From contig JBBQZL010000060.1 of assembly GCA_038207745.1 (NCBI GenBank), positions 1 to 12,953 on the forward strand: DNA of 12,953 nt, read 5' to 3'. The notes beneath the pieces were generated by a model that was not told the origin of the DNA, ran no database searches, and worked only from the letters and a program-made list of their open reading frames with translations. Within the stretch, counting starts at the first letter, position 1. The number at the start of each line of letters is the position of its first letter. Origin of the DNA: JBBQZL01 sp038207745 (GTDB lineage: Bacteria; Actinomycetota; Thermoleophilia; Solirubrobacterales; 70-9). Shown piece after piece: positions 1-6,506 of the stretch. The position numbers and the translations under genes are program-made.

Positions 1-76
1 TCAGGTGGGTCACCATGATCGAGGAAGGGCCGCGCGTCGAACTGTCGCGAAGAACCATCCCCCGCGCAATCTCGTT

Positions 77-182
77 CAGGGACGCGTCCCTTGTCGTCCT
101 TGGGACGACGGGACGAATAGGGACGAGATCTCGAAGACCCCGCGGTGAGACCATCGTCCCTCTGGAATCGGATACCGGACAG
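77..182. repeat. Palindrome-rich repeat, copy A (REP-like)
   Basis: About 105 bp that recurs near the other end of the window (10244-10343) in the same orientation. It opens with the perfect 14-bp palindrome AGGGACGCGTCCCT (78-91). A hairpin with arms GTCGTCC and GGACGAC (93-99/103-109, 3-nt loop) follows, then further GGGACG motifs. The last conserved stretch is GGATACCGG. Alignment by eye shows the palindrome is identical in both copies and the hairpin position is kept while its bases differ. It resembles REP or intergenic repeat elements in design, but no transposase of the RAYT type is visible. Function unknown. Confidence 0.6.
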
Positions 183-265
183 ATTTCCAGTCCGGACCTT
201 CTCATCCATAGCCATCACTTGGCAGCGAATATCTGAGGCTGATTTCCTGTCCGGCAATGGCCGGC
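175..265. repeat. Cluster of small inverted repeats
   Basis: Two further short hairpins follow repeat copy A. CCGGAC (175-180) pairs with GTCCGG (190-195) over a 9-nt loop. Around 248-261, CCGGC and GCCGG flank a 4-nt loop. They may belong to the same structured element as copy A. No gene is supported between 1 and 489; the open frames there have no recognisable protein features. Confidence 0.35.
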
Positions 266-319
266 ATGGAAAGACACTCCGGTAGCACCTCCGTTGTATC
301 TCGACACCACTTCGACACC

Positions 320-342
320 GCTCATCGGACCCACCGATGAGC
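320..342. terminator. Perfect 9-bp hairpin, possible terminator
   Basis: GCTCATCGG (320-328) is perfectly complementary to CCGATGAGC (334-342) with a 5-nt loop. No T-tract follows on either strand, so it could equally be a structured intergenic element or a protein-binding site. No intact gene ends here in the window. Confidence 0.35.
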
Positions 343-489
343 ATTCCTGGGGCAAGACGGAAGGCACCGGTAGGCGGCCCGTATCGATCTCGAGTTCCCC
401 CGACTTCTTCCGCGTGGACTTTCTGACCGAGGCGGGCACCTGGCTTGACTGGGGCGCCCACTACTTCAGCACTTCGAAAGGCATCTCCG

Positions 490-714
490 CAGATCAAGCG
501 CCAGGTCTTCGGATCCTTCAACCTCCAGATCTCCTACGACAAGTGGGAGGGGCGCGTGGAGATCAGCGCGACGGTCTCCGAGGCGGTGGCCGAAGCCCTT
601 GAGAACTCGCTGACCCTCCTGGCGGAGGGCTCGAGAGTCGTAGTGACAAACATAGCGGGGGCCCGCTTCGTTTCTCAGGGGGACGTTCGGATCGTGGAGT
701 GCGGGCGCCTATGA
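490..714 (+). pseudogene. C-terminal relic of a serine-recombinase-like protein (copy 1)
   Basis: The frame ending at 714 reads QIKRQVFGSFNLQISYDK, then EISATVSEAVAEALEN, then NIAGARFVS. A second copy with the same order of motifs lies at 4851-5069, and a third copy of only the tail lies at 10344-10397. The hydrophobic strand, 'YDK', 'SATVSEAVA' pattern resembles the end of the C-terminal domain of large serine recombinases from high-GC actinobacteria; that assignment is from memory of the family and not proven. No catalytic Ser domain or zinc ribbon is present, so only the last ~75 residues survive. A 27-nt stretch (650-676) is identical to 5005-5031 in copy 2. The final residues after 'ARFVS' differ from copies 2 and 3. 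Confidence 0.45.
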
Positions 715-787
715 GCGCACCCAATTCACCGACCGGACGATGAACCAAGCGCGGGCATGGTGGAGCCATGACCACCAGTTGGGGTCT

Positions 788-970
788 GCCGCTACAAAGG
801 GCGAAGGTCGCCAGAACATGCTCTGCGCCTACCTTGCCGGAGCCCTCCTGATCGGACTTCTCGGCAACGCGCTATTCGGCGCATGGTGGCTAGACCCGGC
901 GGTCCGCCTTCTCATTGCCGCGGTGGCCGTCAAGGAAGGTGTAGTGGCTTGGAAAGGTGAGGGTTGCTGC
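788..970 (+). pseudogene. Cation-efflux (CDF-type) permease, C-terminal membrane fragment
   Basis: This frame encodes ATKGEGRQNMLCAYLAGALL followed by IGLLGNALFGAWWLDPAV, then LLIAAVAVKEG and AWKGEGCC. In heavy-metal CDF-like permeases the same order (Gln-x-x-Leu-Cys-x-Tyr-Leu, 'NALFGWWWADP', 'AAVAVKEG..AW.GE.CC') forms the last two membrane helices and the Cys-Cys end. Only about 60 of an expected ~200 or more residues are present. No upstream exporter helices are found, and the frame runs on 40 codons past the natural CC end into unrelated sequence. It is a truncated remnant, probably left by the rearrangement that brought in the IS3 fragment immediately downstream on the opposite strand. 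The protein would have exported Zn/Co/Cd-type divalent metals; the relic cannot. Confidence 0.6.
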
Positions 971-1068
971 GTATCTGCGTATCTGCCCCGGTCGGTGCGC
1001 CAGGCGAGAAGCAAGACGACGAGTGTTGCGACTGATGAGACAATCGATCTCGTGACTCGTACTTCCCG

Positions 1069-1232
1069 CGGAATCGTCAGGCCTTCGGCCTGAAGCTTCT
1101 CGTGCTGGCGGAGCTTTACGACTATCTGCTCCGGGGTGTGGCGCTTCCTTCCGGCCATGGTCCACCTCCACTCGTACTGTCATTAGAACCGACTACGACA
1201 TTCGAAATGGACCGAAATACGGGGGGCCGGAC
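1069..1232 (-). mobile_element. IS3-family insertion sequence fragment (left end plus start of orfA)
   Basis: Reading leftward from the ATG at 1158, the frame gives MAGRKRHTPEQIVVKLRQHE followed by KLQAEGLTIP. This is the typical N-terminus of the IS3-group OrfA transposase (helix-turn-helix DNA-binding part). A good ribosome site (GGAGG, 7 nt before the ATG) is still present. After about 30 codons the similarity stops and the frame continues into unrelated residues, so the helix-turn-helix is incomplete and all of the catalytic OrfB is missing. The outer end is probably near 1226-1232, where the minus strand reads GGTCCGGCCCCCCGTATTTC; the terminal inverted repeat cannot be confirmed because the other end is gone. 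A short tandem repeat (TGCGTATC twice, about 968-985) lies near the inner junction. Confidence 0.6.
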
Positions 1233-1234
1233 CC

Positions 1235-1270
1235 TTGATACGCATAAATTCTATGTTACATTTGTATCAA
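1235..1270 (+). promoter_or_regulatory. Promoter inside an inverted repeat (candidate operator) for the sulfatase operon
   Basis: TTGATAC (1235-1241) and GTATCAA (1264-1270) are perfect inverted arms separated by 22 nt, in an AT-rich island unlike the surrounding DNA. Between them a sigma-70-like promoter can be read: -35 TTGATA (1235-1240), 16-nt spacer, -10 TACATT (1257-1262). One arm therefore covers the -35 box and the other lies just past the -10 box, where a dimeric regulator would block or control transcription. The leader to the sulfatase ATG is about 60 nt. The arms start directly beside the IS3 relic end. No regulator gene is adjacent. Confidence 0.5.
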
Positions 1271-1331
1271 AGTTGGCAAGTTTGGCCAGAAACCTGGACT
1301 CCTGCCGCTCGACTGAAGCACTGGAGAAGAG

Positions 1332-3215
1332 ATGCTCACAAGACGGGAAGCCCTCAAGAAGGCGGCCACGGCCGTCCCGGCCTTGGCACTCGGGGGAGGT
1401 GTTCTGGCCCGAAGTGCCGGTGCCGCCACCGCTTCCAGCCCCCTGGCCGGCAAGAACCTGATCCTCTTCATCACCGATCAGGACCGCGCGATCCAGCACT
1501 TCCCGGACAACTGGGCTGAAGACAATCTGCCCGGGCTTACCCGCCTCCAGCAGAACGGCATCACTTTCGAGAACGCGTTCTGCAACGCCTGCATGTGCTC
1601 GCCTTCCCGGGCCTCGCTCTTCACCGGCCATTTCCCCGCCCAGCATGGCGTCAAGTACACCCTCGAAGAGAACATGCAGTCCCCCCAGTACCCGCAGGTC
1701 GAGCTGCCGACTGACTTCAACAACCTGGCGACGGTCATGTCCGGGGCCGGATACGAAGTTGTCTACAAGGGCAAGTGGCACCTGAGCAAACCGAAAAGCG
1801 AGAGCGGCGACTTCGTCTCCGAAGACCTCCTCCCCTACGGCTTCACCCGCTGGAACCCGCCTGACGCCGGCGCCAACCAGAGCATTGGCCAGGCCGGCGG
1901 AGGGTCGACCGACAACGACGGGCGATACATGGACAGCACCGGCGCGCCCGAGTCGGACGACGAGGGCATCCTCCAATACCTCACCTCCCATGCCTCTTCG
2001 AGCCAGCCGTTCTGCCTGATCATCTCCCTGGTCAACCCACACGACGTGCTGCTGTATCCCAAGAACTACATCAATGCCGGGTACGACGATTCGTGGCTCG
2101 AAGGCGACATAGACCTGCCGCCTACGGTCGACGAGGATCTCTCGACCAAGCCCGATGCGCAGCAGAACTTCAAGAAGATCTTCAACCTGACCGGCGTGCT
2201 CGGCACCAGACAGCGCAAGCTCGATTACATCAACTTTTACGGCAACCTGATGAAACTGGTCGACAGCTACCTGGTCGAAGTCCTCGATGCGCTCGACTCG
2301 ACCGGACTGACCGACGACACCGTGATCATCCGCACCTCTGACCACGGCGAGCTGGGCACCGCCCACGGCTCGATGCGCCAGAAGAATTTCAACGCCTACG
2401 AAGAGACCCTGCGTGTTCCGATGGTCTACTCGAATCCGGATGTCCTGCCGAATGGCGCGACCTGTGATGCGATGGTCTCGCACGTCGACCTGCTGCCGAC
2501 TCTGGCCAGCCTCTTTGACGCACCACGTTCGGCGAAGTCCAACTGGCAGGGCAAGGACTACTCGAAGCTGGTCCTGGGAAAGACCGACAAGCCGGTTCAG
2601 GACTACGTCGCGTTCACCTATGACGATTATCAGTCCGGTCAGGCCACCCCGCCCTACGTCAAGCCGCCACAACACCTGGTCGCGATCCGCGAGAAGAACT
2701 GGAAGATCGCCAAGTATTACGACGCCGACCGCGAAGTTCCGGCCCAGTGGGAGCTCTACCACCTGAGGCACGACCCCAACGAAAGGCGCAATCTGGCCGC
2801 CCCGGGGCACCGAAGGAACAGGTTCCAGAATCTGCAGTTCAGAAGACTCAGGAAGAAACTGGCCAGGGTCGAACGAACCCGCCTCCAGCCCCTTCCCCAC
2901 AACGCTTTTTCGGTGCGATCCTGCACGCTCGACAATCGGGACATCAGGACGAAGTTGCGGACCCCGGGACGCGGCAAGGTGACGCAGAGGGTGACCGCCG
3001 AAGTGGACGGCAAACGACTGAGCCTCGGAGAGAAGACTCGGACCGTCCTGGAAGGTGGCGCGAAATCGATGAAGACCCCGCTCAACCCGAGAGAACTGGC
3101 TCTGGCCCGCAGGCAGGCGGCAACGCTCAGGGTAAGGACGACCTGGCTGCCGAACGGTGGTACCACCATCACCAAACTGAACCGGGTCGGGCTCAGGCGG
3201 AAGCCACGCTCGTGA
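1332..3215 (+). CDS. Secreted (Tat-type) sulfatase
   Basis: A 627-aa type I sulfatase, predicted to hydrolyse a sulfate ester outside the cytoplasm; substrate unknown. Residues 1-33 look like a Tat signal (TRREALKK, then an Ala/Gly/Leu-rich core and 'AGAA'). The first metal site is ITDQD at 47-51. The formylglycine motif CSPSR is at 89-93, with Cys89 the residue to be oxidised. KGKWH at 146-150, NPHD at 235-238, TSDHGE at 335-340 and the Lys in RQKNF (~351) complete the alkaline-phosphatase-fold active site. WELYHLRHDPNERRNLA (473-489) is the usual end of the core. About 120 extra Arg/Lys-rich residues follow with beta-strand pattern, a style common in Thermoleophilia exported proteins. The ATG is chosen for GGAG 5 nt upstream and the signal position. 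No formylglycine-generating enzyme is in the window. Its TGA overlaps the GTG start of the next gene. Confidence 0.93.
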   Translation: MLTRREALKKAATAVPALALGGGVLARSAGAATASSPLAGKNLILFITDQDRAIQHFPDNWAEDNLPGLTRLQQNGITFENAFCNACMCSPSRASLFTGHFPAQHGVKYTLEENMQSPQYPQVELPTDFNNLATVMSGAGYEVVYKGKWHLSKPKSESGDFVSEDLLPYGFTRWNPPDAGANQSIGQAGGGSTDNDGRYMDSTGAPESDDEGILQYLTSHASSSQPFCLIISLVNPHDVLLYPKNYINAGYDDSWLEGDIDLPPTVDEDLSTKPDAQQNFKKIFNLTGVLGTRQRKLDYINFYGNLMKLVDSYLVEVLDALDSTGLTDDTVIIRTSDHGELGTAHGSMRQKNFNAYEETLRVPMVYSNPDVLPNGATCDAMVSHVDLLPTLASLFDAPRSAKSNWQGKDYSKLVLGKTDKPVQDYVAFTYDDYQSGQATPPYVKPPQHLVAIREKNWKIAKYYDADREVPAQWELYHLRHDPNERRNLAAPGHRRNRFQNLQFRRLRKKLARVERTRLQPLPHNAFSVRSCTLDNRDIRTKLRTPGRGKVTQRVTAEVDGKRLSLGEKTRTVLEGGAKSMKTPLNPRELALARRQAATLRVRTTWLPNGGTTITKLNRVGLRRKPRS

Positions 3216-4636
3216 GCGCGGTCAGGCGCCCCCGGCTCGGCCTGCTGGCACTGACTCTGGCCGCCGTACTGACCGGAGGGCAGCTCGCAGCCCTCTCTGA
3301 CGCAGCCGACAGGAACAGCCCGTCCAGGGGGAGCCTCATGCAGAAAGCCGGTAAGCGTGGCTGCATCGTCGACCGGTCGACACCCAAGCAGGGTTGCGCC
3401 ACCGCACGAGCACTGAAGGGGCCGGGTCCTTTCATGGGATCCCGCGCCATCGCCCTCAGTCCCAACAGTCTGAACCTCTACGTCGCCTCCTCCGACAGCG
3501 ACGCCATCGTGAGTTTCATGCGAAACAGGAAAACCGGGAACCTCACTCAGCGGAAGCGCACCAGGGGCTGCATCGCCGCCAAGGGCAACAACGGCTGCGC
3601 CAGGGCGATCGGGCTGGAAGGCCCCAACTCGCTTGCGGTCAGCCCCAACGGACGTAATGTTTACGCGACCTCGCGCCGCAGCAGCTCGATCACCGCCTTC
3701 CGTCGGAACAGGTCGACGGGTGCCCTGAAGCAGCTCCCCCCGGGATCCGGCTGCACCGCCGGTCTCCCTCTTCCGGGCTGCACCACGGGACGCGCCCTCG
3801 ACGGAGCGGATGTGGTCACGGTCAGCCCCGACGGCCGCAACGTCTACGTCGGTTCGTTCTTCGGAAGCGCGGTCGCGGTCTTCAACCGCGACAGGTCCAC
3901 CGGCTCCGTGAGCCAGCCGGTCGACGAAACAGGCTGCATCACCGAAGCCTTGATCAACGGCTGCACTCAGGGCCTCGCCCTGAGCTCGCCCGAAGGAATG
4001 GCAGTGAGCCACGACGGCGAGAACGTCTACGTTGCGACGGCCGTCTCCAACGCCGTTGTCTCATTCGCGCGCGATCCGTCCACCGGAACACTCACTCAGG
4101 CAGCCGACGGCTCTGGCTGCATCGTCGAGAGTCCGCTCACGGGCTGCACCACAGGTTCCCAGGTGAGTGGAGCCAATGCCGTAGCGGTCAGCCCGGATGA
4201 CAATGATGTCTACGTGACGTCGCTGATCAGCTCCAGCCTGACCGCATTTGAACGGGCGTCCGCGGACGGTTCGCTGGGCCAGCTTCCGGGGGCAGGAGGC
4301 TGCGTGGCCTGGCTCGGCAACAACGGCTGCACCCCCGGACGCGCTCTCAGGGCCCCGGAGGGGCTGGCACTTTCGCCCGACGGCAGGAACGTCTACGTCA
4401 CGGCATTTTCATCTGGCGGAGTGGCGGTCATGAACCGATTCCGCTCGACCGGTACCGTGGTCCAGAAAACCGGCCGCGACGGCTGCGTCACCATACAGTC
4501 GATCGCCAGGTGCAACGCCGGCCGCAGCCTTGCCGGAGCCAGCTCGATCGTGCTCAGCCCTGATGGCCGGTTCGCGTACGTGACCGCCTACAACAGCAAC
4601 GCCGTCGACGTGTTCCGCCGCGCCATTCGAAACTAG
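3212..4636 (+). CDS. Secreted seven-bladed Cys-paired beta-propeller (lactonase/YVTN-like)
   Basis: A 474-aa exported protein; the GTG start overlaps the sulfatase stop (GTGA), implying translational coupling. Residues 1-30 form a signal peptide (RRPRLG, then LLALTLAAVLTGG). The mature part has seven repeats, each with 'AVSPDGRNVYV', a 'S.AV..F.R..STG.L.Q' strand pair and a Gly-Cys pair. The first Cys of each repeat falls at residues 51, 120, 181, 242, 303, 364 and 425, so the last six repeats are exactly 61 residues apart. The second Cys follows after eight residues (ten in repeat 1). The likely fold is a seven-bladed propeller closed by disulfides between inter-blade loops. Propellers of this kind are often annotated as 6-phosphogluconolactonase-like, but secretion and the sulfatase partner favour polysaccharide or surface binding (inference). 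A longer upstream frame would overlap the sulfatase gene and lacks support. Confidence 0.85.
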   Translation: MSAVRRPRLGLLALTLAAVLTGGQLAALSDAADRNSPSRGSLMQKAGKRGCIVDRSTPKQGCATARALKGPGPFMGSRAIALSPNSLNLYVASSDSDAIVSFMRNRKTGNLTQRKRTRGCIAAKGNNGCARAIGLEGPNSLAVSPNGRNVYATSRRSSSITAFRRNRSTGALKQLPPGSGCTAGLPLPGCTTGRALDGADVVTVSPDGRNVYVGSFFGSAVAVFNRDRSTGSVSQPVDETGCITEALINGCTQGLALSSPEGMAVSHDGENVYVATAVSNAVVSFARDPSTGTLTQAADGSGCIVESPLTGCTTGSQVSGANAVAVSPDDNDVYVTSLISSSLTAFERASADGSLGQLPGAGGCVAWLGNNGCTPGRALRAPEGLALSPDGRNVYVTAFSSGGVAVMNRFRSTGTVVQKTGRDGCVTIQSIARCNAGRSLAGASSIVLSPDGRFAYVTAYNSNAVDVFRRAIRN

Positions 4637-4850
4637 GCCCAGGGAACAAGAGCAGGACAGCCGCTGGAGCGACTCCCGACCCTTGGCTATTCGTCTGGGT
4701 GTATCTGGCTCTCTTCGGCACGTTTCCGGCTGGCTTCAGCGCGCATCACTGCCGCCTTGGCACGCGTCAGAGCCGGTCCGGGTCCAGACGTTCGTTCCGG
4801 TGCCTTTGGTCGTCGAGCGATTCCTGAAGCTCGTCGCGACCGGCCTGGGA

Positions 4851-5069
4851 CTGGTCCAGGGCTTCCTGGCCTTCGACCTCCAGATCGCCTTCGATCGCAC
4901 GGGGGGCAAGGCGGAGATCTCGGCGACTGTCTCGGAGACTGCGGCGGAGTCCTTTAACAACAAAGACCTCCCGGCGAGAGGAGGTCTGAGCGTGGTCCCG
5001 AGGGACATAGCGGGGGCCCGCTTCGTTTCTCGCTACCACCCGCGGATTGTCGAGCGAGTGGCTGCGTGA
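4851..5069 (+). pseudogene. C-terminal relic of a serine-recombinase-like protein (copy 2)
   Basis: The frame ending at 5069 reads GFLAFDLQIAFDRTGG, then AEISATVSETAAESFNN, then RDIAGARFVSRYHPRIVERV. It matches copy 1 (490-714) along its length at protein level, and 5005-5031 is identical to 650-676 at DNA level. The tail from 'ARFVSRYHPRIVER' also matches the short copy at 10344-10397. No recombinase catalytic domain precedes it; the upstream sequence (4637-4850) holds no recognisable gene. A dead remnant of a multicopy gene family is the simplest reading; the family assignment is inferred. Confidence 0.45.
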
Positions 5070-5207
5070 GCGGCGGATCTTCGACGCACCCATCCGTGCG
5101 GCGTGCGATTCCTCAAAGACCGACTCGGCTAGTCAATGCCCCCGCCCCAGACAACTGGTCGGCATTCGATCGTGACCGGATCTACTTTGCTGAGAGGTCA
5201 GCCCAGA

Positions 5208-5693
5208 TCAGCCGCGGGGACCATCTCTTTGCACTTGGCGCCGGACGGGGCGGGGCGGTCTTAGGCCTCTTCGAGGTCCTCTCTCCTGGTACCGAGCGAA
5301 TTCCTTCTCCCGAACAACCCAAGCGCCATCGACCATCCGCCACTCTGTGATTCGCCCGTTCGCGACGCGGAGCAGGTGCGCCGCGTAGTTATGCAGGGAT
5401 CTGCCGCCCCGCTCGGCCCTGATCTCGACCATCGTCAGGACGCAGTCCGGATCGACCGGGACGCGCGGCCGGGTAAGTTCGACGCTGAACTGGCGGATTG
5501 AAGGTCCATGGCCTCGATCCGGCTCAGAAGAGGCTCCCGGCCCCGTACCTCGTCGACGCCACCTTCGGCATTGGTGATGTGGGCGACGACGTCGGGATCG
5601 AGCGTTGCCCGCATGCCGTCCAGGTCCGCAGCGGAAGGCCTCCAGCAACCGCTTGGTGGTGACGGCCGGCTGATTGTCCTGACCTGACGGCAC
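5208..5693 (-). pseudogene. SnoaL/NTF2-like protein gene with two compensating frameshifts
   Basis: On the minus strand a GTG at 5693 opens a frame giving TTKRLLEAF. Similarity then jumps to another frame for AADLDGMRATLDPDVVAHI, EGGVDEVRGREPLLSRIEAM, and returns to the first frame near 5510 for RQFSVELTRP, CVLTMVEIRAERGG and RVANGRITEWRMVDG. Together these make a normal ~120-residue SnoaL-like domain (ITEWR near the end is typical), a small alpha+beta barrel found in isomerases, hydratases and many uncharacterised proteins. The shifts lie near 5640 and 5510. Between them the first frame reads Arg-rich nonsense. Either the gene is decayed or the assembly has two indels. The true 3' end after WRMVDG is uncertain, as the frame runs on into low-quality sequence to 5208. 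No partner genes are evident. Confidence 0.6.
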
Positions 5694-5724
5694 GATGGCA
5701 TCCTATTTTTTTGCGCCCGTGCCG
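5688..5724. repeat. Inverted repeat around an A7/T7 tract
   Basis: CGGCACG (5688-5694) and CGTGCCG (5718-5724) are perfect 7-bp arms around a 23-nt loop that includes a run of seven T (5706-5712), unusual in this GC-rich DNA. The GTG start of the SnoaL-like relic lies in the left arm. Could be an operator or a transcript hairpin between two divergently read genes. Confidence 0.3.
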
Positions 5725-5794
5725 GCGAGGACGGAAACGTTACGTACACGGCGCCCCCCCGACGCATCGACGGGCCTGGGGCAAGCTGCCCGCA

Positions 5795-6376
5795 ATGGTT
5801 GAGCCTCGGAACGCCGGATTGAATCGCCTCGGGCGAGCATTGCTCCTCTCCGTCGCGCTCTGCGTGGTCGGCGGCTCGACGACATCGTCGGCGTCCGCAT
5901 CCGTGAAGAGCGACTTCATGGCCCGGGCCCAGCAGATCTGGACTGCGGCCGCCCCCTACTACGGCGAATCCCCCGAGGCGCCGATGCCCGACACCCGGAT
6001 CGTCGCCGACAACCGCGGGCCGCGCCCCCGCACTGTCCGCCTCGCAAGTGGCTACAGCCAGGCCTGGTTCACCCGCAAGAACGCCGTCGGCCTGCTCCGC
6101 GGCCAGAGCGCTCCCCGGGAATGGCTTATCCACGAATGGGTCCACGTCCTCCAGAGGTCCGGCCTGGCACCCTGGGAGAGCGAGGGCGGCGCTCAGTCCT
6201 TCGCCCGCTGGGCGTCCCCCCGGACCTACAGGAGCCTCGGGATCGCCTTCAGCCAACCCTGGTCACGATCGAGCGACGATTACCTGAGGCAGATGAATCG
6301 AGTCGAACGGGTCCGCGGCTGGGCTTGGATCAAGTACGGACAGTTCAGCCCGCTCCTCATGGCTCGAGGCCAGTAG
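5795..6376 (+). CDS. Secreted protein with HEXXH zinc-site motif
   Basis: A 193-aa protein, counting from the ATG at 5795; the frame is open from 5711 but the earlier part is Arg-rich and would place the signal too far inside. Residues ~10-36 are a signal peptide (RLGRALLLSVALCVVGG, then SSASA). HEWVH at 113-117, followed by QRSGLAPWESEGGAQSFA, gives a HEXXH motif with a Glu 11-13 residues further on and 'EGGAQ', the arrangement of small zincin-type metalloproteases or domains derived from them. The C-terminal third is Arg/Trp-rich (GWAWIKYGQF). No pro-region is seen. Peptidase activity is inferred from the motif only. It faces the ice-binding-like gene, with a shared terminator between. The ribosome site is weak. 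Confidence 0.75.
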   Translation: MVEPRNAGLNRLGRALLLSVALCVVGGSTTSSASASVKSDFMARAQQIWTAAAPYYGESPEAPMPDTRIVADNRGPRPRTVRLASGYSQAWFTRKNAVGLLRGQSAPREWLIHEWVHVLQRSGLAPWESEGGAQSFARWASPRTYRSLGIAFSQPWSRSSDDYLRQMNRVERVRGWAWIKYGQFSPLLMARGQ

Positions 6377-6433
6377 CCGGGGGGACTCTCCTGGCCAGTG
6401 GGGGCTCGAGCGAATCTCCGGATCGAACGCGGA

Positions 6434-6465
6434 AGGGCCCCGGCGCGTTTCCGCGACGGAGCCCT
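6434..6465 (-). terminator. Convergent terminator hairpin with GNRA loop
   Basis: 14-nt arms (6434-6447 and 6452-6465) enclose a 4-nt loop. Read on the minus strand the loop is GAAA, a GNRA tetraloop, and position 6439/6460 forms a U-G wobble; on the plus strand the same pair is C-A. Only one mismatch remains (6443/6456). The structure therefore suits the minus-strand transcript, 42 nt past the stop of the ice-binding-like gene, although no U-tract follows. It may also serve the plus-strand gene ending at 6376. Confidence 0.6.
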
Positions 6466-6506
6466 CTGTCCTTCCGCTCGACGGCCCCGGCGGGAACCGT
6501 CTCAGC

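Noticed and set aside
1251..2900. Long minus-strand open frame (549 codons) opposite the sulfatase
   Set aside because: It is the mirror of a GC-rich gene with clear sulfatase motifs on the plus strand; its translation is Val/Asp/Arg-rich without domains.
2747..3211. Upstream extension of the propeller frame
   Set aside because: Overlaps the sulfatase C-terminus in another frame with Pro/Arg/Gln-rich nonsense; the signal peptide begins at the GTG at 3212.
2756..4012. Long minus-strand open frame (418 codons) opposite the propeller
   Set aside because: Shadow of the repeat gene; no recognisable domains or ribosome site, and it would cross two plus-strand genes.
5720..6256. Minus-strand frame opposite the HEXXH protein gene
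   Set aside because: Only its last ~60 codons (below 5640) carry SnoaL-like sequence; the rest is the mirror of the plus-strand gene.
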